A stretch of 64,000 bases of DNA from Clostridiales bacterium oral taxon 876 str. F0540 (GTDB taxonomy: Bacteria > Bacillota > Clostridia > Clostridiales > Clostridiaceae): positions 405,985 through 469,984 of the forward strand of contig KE993464.1 of NCBI GenBank assembly GCA_000466585.1, in the 5' to 3' direction. Numbering within the stretch: the stretch's first letter is position 1; every line of letters begins with the position of its first letter. Positions 60,797 through 64,000 of the stretch are shown piece by piece. The notes under the pieces are model-generated. The model did no database searches. It worked only from the letters and a program-made list of their open reading frames with translations, and was not told the DNA's origin. Position numbers and translations under genes: made by a program.

Positions 60797-62797
60797 ATGA
60801 ACGATATGAGTATAGTTTTTGATGTAGAAAGTCCGCAAGAAAAAAATACAAAAATTGTTATATCTATTTGTGAAAAACCAAAAGAAAAGCTTCAATATAA
60901 ATTTATAGTTGGCAGCGATGGAACATGGGAGACCTTAAAGGATTTTAGTGAGGGAGAAAGTGTTGAGTGGCTTCCTAAAAAGGAGGGCAAATATACAATA
61001 ATGGTACAAGCTAGGGAAGAGGACAGCAGCAAATCCTTTGATTATTTTACTAAAGCTGATTATACAATTGGCGAGGAAGAAAAGCTTATCAGAAATGTTC
61101 ATTTGGATAAGGCACAGCTAAAAATTGGAGACAAGCTTAATTTATCAGTTGAAACCAGTGTAGTACCAGTTGTATATAGATATTGGATAAAAGAAAATGA
61201 AAACTGGAATTTAGTCAAGGATTACAGTGCTGAAAATACTTTGGTATTAAGTGTAAGAGAGGCAGGGCAGCAGGAAGTTTTAGTTGAATGTAAAACTCTT
61301 GAGTCTAAAAATAAATTTGATGATTATGAAAAGGTAAACTTTGTAGTTGAGGGAATAAAAAAGCTTGAAATAACTGATTTTAAATGTTTGATTTCAGATA
61401 TGGTTGTTCATAATGAGCTTATTTTTCAAGTTGAAGCAGATTATGAAGACAATAGAGCAATTTTATATAAGTTTATAAAGTTTAGTCCCGATGGAACTTC
61501 TGAATGCATTCAAGATTATTCTACAAAAAGAATGGTTAGTTTTTCAGAAGAGTTTTCAGGTGATTATAAGCTTTTATGTCTTGCTAAGGATATGTACTCA
61601 CCAAAGGAGTATGACGATAGAGCTATAATAAATTACAAGGTGAAGCCTTACAATGATATTGTTATTCAAAGCTTTTCAAGTGATTTAAGCTCGCCTCAGG
61701 TTTGTGACAGTGTAGTTACTTTAACGGCGGTTGTAAGCGGCGGAAGAGAGCTTTTATATAGATTTAAAATAGACGGAAATTGCAGCGAGGATTCAGGTTA
61801 TATAAGAAATAATACTTTTGCCTGGAAAACTAAAAAACCGGGCGAGTATAATATTGAATTATGGGTTAAAGATGCATCCTATGAAGGCACCTTTGAAGCA
61901 GCTTCAAGCTTAAGCTTCAAAATTGAAGAATACTGCAGCGATCCTGTTGTAATTAATGAGGTAAGCTTAGATAGGAACAACAAGCTTTTAAAGAACGAAG
62001 CCGTAAAAATTAAAGTTATGGCAAGCGGCGGCACAGAGTTAAGATATAGCTTTATTGAGAAAAGGGATGGGAAGACTATAAATAAAATAGAATATGGAAC
62101 CTGCAACTGGGTTAATTTTTCAGCAGAGGAAAAGGGAAGCTACGAAGTTGACGTTAGAGTTAAGGATAAGTATTCAACAAGAGAATATGACAGCCACTCC
62201 ATAGTTCTTGTCGAGGTTTATGATTATATGCCTGCGGTTATAGAACACATACTTTCTACAGCAAAGGAGCACTATCTTGTTGGAGATACCATAGAATATA
62301 GTATAATAACACAAAACACTAAAAAAACTCTGCTTAAATATGTTCTGAGCATTAACGGACAAAAGGTTGAGGAAACAGATTTTGTAAAAGAAAAGAAGTA
62401 TAAGTTTACTCCTAAATGCAGCGGCAGCTATCTGCTTGAAATATATGCTAAAAACAAGGATAGCGACAAAGAGTTTGATACTAAAAAAGACATAAGGATA
62501 AAGGTTCAGGATGCACTTCCTATTACTAATACGAAATTACAGTGCGATAAAACTAAGATTAATGTAAATGAAGGGGTAACCTTTAGTGCAGACTGTAGTG
62601 GAGGAAAAGATGTACTTTATGAATTCTACCTTATGAATAAAGGTGACTGGGAACTAATGCAAAATTACAGTAAGAAAAATTACTACAGCTTCATGCCGTT
62701 TTCAAAAGGCACCTATAGAATTCTTGTTCTAACAAGAAGCAGTTTAAAAAAGTGCTCTTATGAAGATTATGAAATGCTTGAGTTTCATGTGGAATAA
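60797..62797 (+). CDS. Seven-repeat triple-tyrosine (Y_Y_Y) protein
   Basis: A 666-residue protein made of about seven repeats of 90-95 residues. Each follows the pattern Y-(K/R)-F/Y-I ... W or F ... G-x-Y-x-(I/L/V) ... K-x-x-x-S/Y-x-x-x-(F/Y)-D-D/T, as in Y_Y_Y domains of sensor proteins. No signal peptide, membrane helix or cell-wall motif is seen. ATG follows CAGGGG. It is 128 bp before a lytic transglycosylase gene on the same strand. Possibly a cell-envelope or sugar-binding scaffold; function unknown. Confidence 0.8.
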   Translation: MNDMSIVFDVESPQEKNTKIVISICEKPKEKLQYKFIVGSDGTWETLKDFSEGESVEWLPKKEGKYTIMVQAREEDSSKSFDYFTKADYTIGEEEKLIRNVHLDKAQLKIGDKLNLSVETSVVPVVYRYWIKENENWNLVKDYSAENTLVLSVREAGQQEVLVECKTLESKNKFDDYEKVNFVVEGIKKLEITDFKCLISDMVVHNELIFQVEADYEDNRAILYKFIKFSPDGTSECIQDYSTKRMVSFSEEFSGDYKLLCLAKDMYSPKEYDDRAIINYKVKPYNDIVIQSFSSDLSSPQVCDSVVTLTAVVSGGRELLYRFKIDGNCSEDSGYIRNNTFAWKTKKPGEYNIELWVKDASYEGTFEAASSLSFKIEEYCSDPVVINEVSLDRNNKLLKNEAVKIKVMASGGTELRYSFIEKRDGKTINKIEYGTCNWVNFSAEEKGSYEVDVRVKDKYSTREYDSHSIVLVEVYDYMPAVIEHILSTAKEHYLVGDTIEYSIITQNTKKTLLKYVLSINGQKVEETDFVKEKKYKFTPKCSGSYLLEIYAKNKDSDKEFDTKKDIRIKVQDALPITNTKLQCDKTKINVNEGVTFSADCSGGKDVLYEFYLMNKGDWELMQNYSKKNYYSFMPFSKGTYRILVLTRSSLKKCSYEDYEMLEFHVE

Positions 62798-62925
62798 GAA
62801 AGTAGACAAGCATGTTATTTCCATTGAATAATGATGAATTATAGGGCATAATTAAAATGGAGTAATATAAAAAGCAATGGTATTTGTAACTTATAATAAT
62901 TATATTTATAAGGAGTGCGACAGTT

Positions 62926-63582
62926 TTGAAAGTAGATAATAATACGCAGATGAATGTAGAAAAATATATGCAAATGCAGCTAGTTACACAGATGCTTAAG
63001 AGTGCAGCAGGTGAGGATTCTAGTGCATTCCAAATAGTAATGGAAAGTTTAACAAAGGCTATGCAGGATAATCCTAATGGGTTAACCTCTCTTGGATTAG
63101 ATGAAAGTACCTTAAGTGGTTTAGGGTATGGAGGCGGACAGCCTCTGCAAGATTTTGTACAAGATGTTCAGTATGGTGTTCATAATGATATAAAAAGCAA
63201 TAATATTTCTATTGATGAAGCTGCAGAGAATGCATCAAAAAAGTACGGTGTTGATAAGCAGCTTATAATGGCAGTTATAAAGCAGGAATCAAGTTTTAAT
63301 CCTAATGCTAAGTCTGGCGCCGGAGCAATGGGACTTATGCAGCTTATGCCAGGAACAGCGCGTTCAATGGGAGTGGACAATCCTTATGATGTACAGCAGA
63401 ATGTAGATGGCGGAACAAAGTATTTGAAGAATCTTTTAGACATGTACGGAAATTCAAAGGAGCTTGCTTTGGCGGCCTATAATGCAGGTCCTGGAGCAGT
63501 AGCAAAGTATAACGGAATTCCAAATTATAAGGAAACTCAAAACTATGTAAAAAAAGTAATGCAGTACTATTCAGGCAAGTAA
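62926..63582 (+). CDS. SLT-family lytic transglycosylase
   Basis: A 218-residue protein. The C-terminal domain (about 105-215) has the Slt70-type motifs: catalytic Glu in IKQESSFNP, GAMGLMQLMPGTA, ALAAYNAGPGAV. It cleaves peptidoglycan between MurNAc and GlcNAc. The N-terminus has no evident signal peptide and is polar and glutamine-rich, so export may be non-classical or linked to another machine. Start is TTG after AAGGAG. Closed by a terminator. Confidence 0.9.
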   Translation: MKVDNNTQMNVEKYMQMQLVTQMLKSAAGEDSSAFQIVMESLTKAMQDNPNGLTSLGLDESTLSGLGYGGGQPLQDFVQDVQYGVHNDIKSNNISIDEAAENASKKYGVDKQLIMAVIKQESSFNPNAKSGAGAMGLMQLMPGTARSMGVDNPYDVQQNVDGGTKYLKNLLDMYGNSKELALAAYNAGPGAVAKYNGIPNYKETQNYVKKVMQYYSGK

Positions 63583-63585
63583 GTT

Positions 63586-63617
63586 ACAACAGCCTTTTAC
63601 AGGCTGTTGTTTTTTTT
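63586..63617 (+). terminator. Terminator after the transglycosylase gene
   Basis: Nine-bp stem ACAACAGCC / GGCTGTTGT followed by seven T. Confidence 0.93.
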
Positions 63618-63737
63618 GGAGTAAGGATATAATATAAGCAGAAGATACAGCGAAAGCTTTGGTAATACGACTGTGCTTATATGTGCTTATGGCTTGTATT
63701 GAAGCTATTTTAGGTAAAAATTAATAGGAGGTTACAT

Positions 63738-64000
63738 ATGGAAAGATTAGATAAGGTTTTGGCTAACTTAGGTTATGGCAGCAGGAAGGAAGTAAAGGCT
63801 CTTGTTAAAAAGGGTGAGGTTTTGATAGATGGTGAGGCTGCAAAGGACAGTGCAATGCAGATAGATCCGGAAAAAAGCGAGATAGTTGTAGCAGGAGAAA
63901 AGATAAACTATAGAGAGTACATATATTTATTAATGAATAAACCAGCAGGTGTAGTTTCCGCAACCTTTGATAATTATGATGAAACAGTAATTGATTTAAT
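63738..64000 (+). CDS. RsuA/RluB-type pseudouridine synthase, N-terminal part
   Basis: The first 87 codons of a 16S or 23S rRNA pseudouridine synthase; the rest is beyond the window. An S4 RNA-binding domain (MERLDKVLANLGYGSRKEVK, KGEVLIDGE) is followed by the start of the catalytic domain (YLLMNKPAGVVSATFDN), which for this family precedes the catalytic Asp. LMNKPAGVVSA favours RsuA over RluB. ATG follows TAGGAGG. Confidence 0.9.
   Translation, partial: MERLDKVLANLGYGSRKEVKALVKKGEVLIDGEAAKDSAMQIDPEKSEIVVAGEKINYREYIYLLMNKPAGVVSATFDNYDETVIDL

Overview
The window is an AT-rich chromosomal stretch of a low-GC, Gram-positive, spore-forming anaerobe of the Clostridium type. Evidence: groESL, a guanine riboswitch ahead of guaBA, a complete Gram-positive type IV pilus locus, Spo0E-like proteins, frequent TTG/GTG starts with strong AGGAGG-type ribosome binding sites. 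I cannot name the species.

Left core (1-22765): the end of groES, groEL, a convergent EAL-CBS-GGDEF c-di-GMP protein, a Wzy/O-antigen-ligase-like membrane protein, then a compact type IV pilus locus on the + strand: pilB, pilC, pilin, pilM, pilN, an oversized pilO, three further prepilin-like proteins, a secreted protein with two vWA domains (candidate tip adhesin) and prepilin peptidase. A riboswitch-controlled guaB-guaA pair follows.

Integrated element 1 (about 22754-44263) sits in the 3' end of guaA. It is bounded by a 14-bp direct repeat (22754-22767 and 44250-44263). Its left half looks like an integrated plasmid or phagemid: tyrosine integrase, repressor, small HTH/excisionase-like protein, gene II/X-like replication protein behind a strong hairpin, PadR regulator, ParM-like actin and an RNase H-SWIM protein, with several repeated sites in long non-coding spacers. 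Its right half is defence cargo: XRE/ImmA/PIN, a type I restriction system (hsdR-hsdM-hsdS), a SEFIR protein directly behind hsdS, and an unfamiliar three-gene cassette of an unknown protein, a SecB-like chaperone and a PD-(D/E)XK-like nuclease. That cassette is my best candidate for an undescribed system.

Element 2 (44264 to roughly 54200) starts with a second, related integrase and is decayed. It holds a DnaD/DUF4373-type replication gene with frameshifts, a phage gene with two in-frame stops, a phage metallo-beta-lactamase-fold protein, and short cargo genes. Two cargo units share the same boxA-like leader and the same hairpin terminator. Two Spo0E-like proteins and a three-fold repeated ricin-type lectin are also present. 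No right attachment site is visible.

Right core (54227-64000): a methyl-accepting chemotaxis protein, pgi, a YaiI/YqxD protein, a type I pullulanase on the minus strand, a seven-repeat triple-tyrosine protein, a lytic transglycosylase and the start of an RsuA-type pseudouridine synthase. No tRNA, rRNA, CRISPR array or intact transposase gene was seen.
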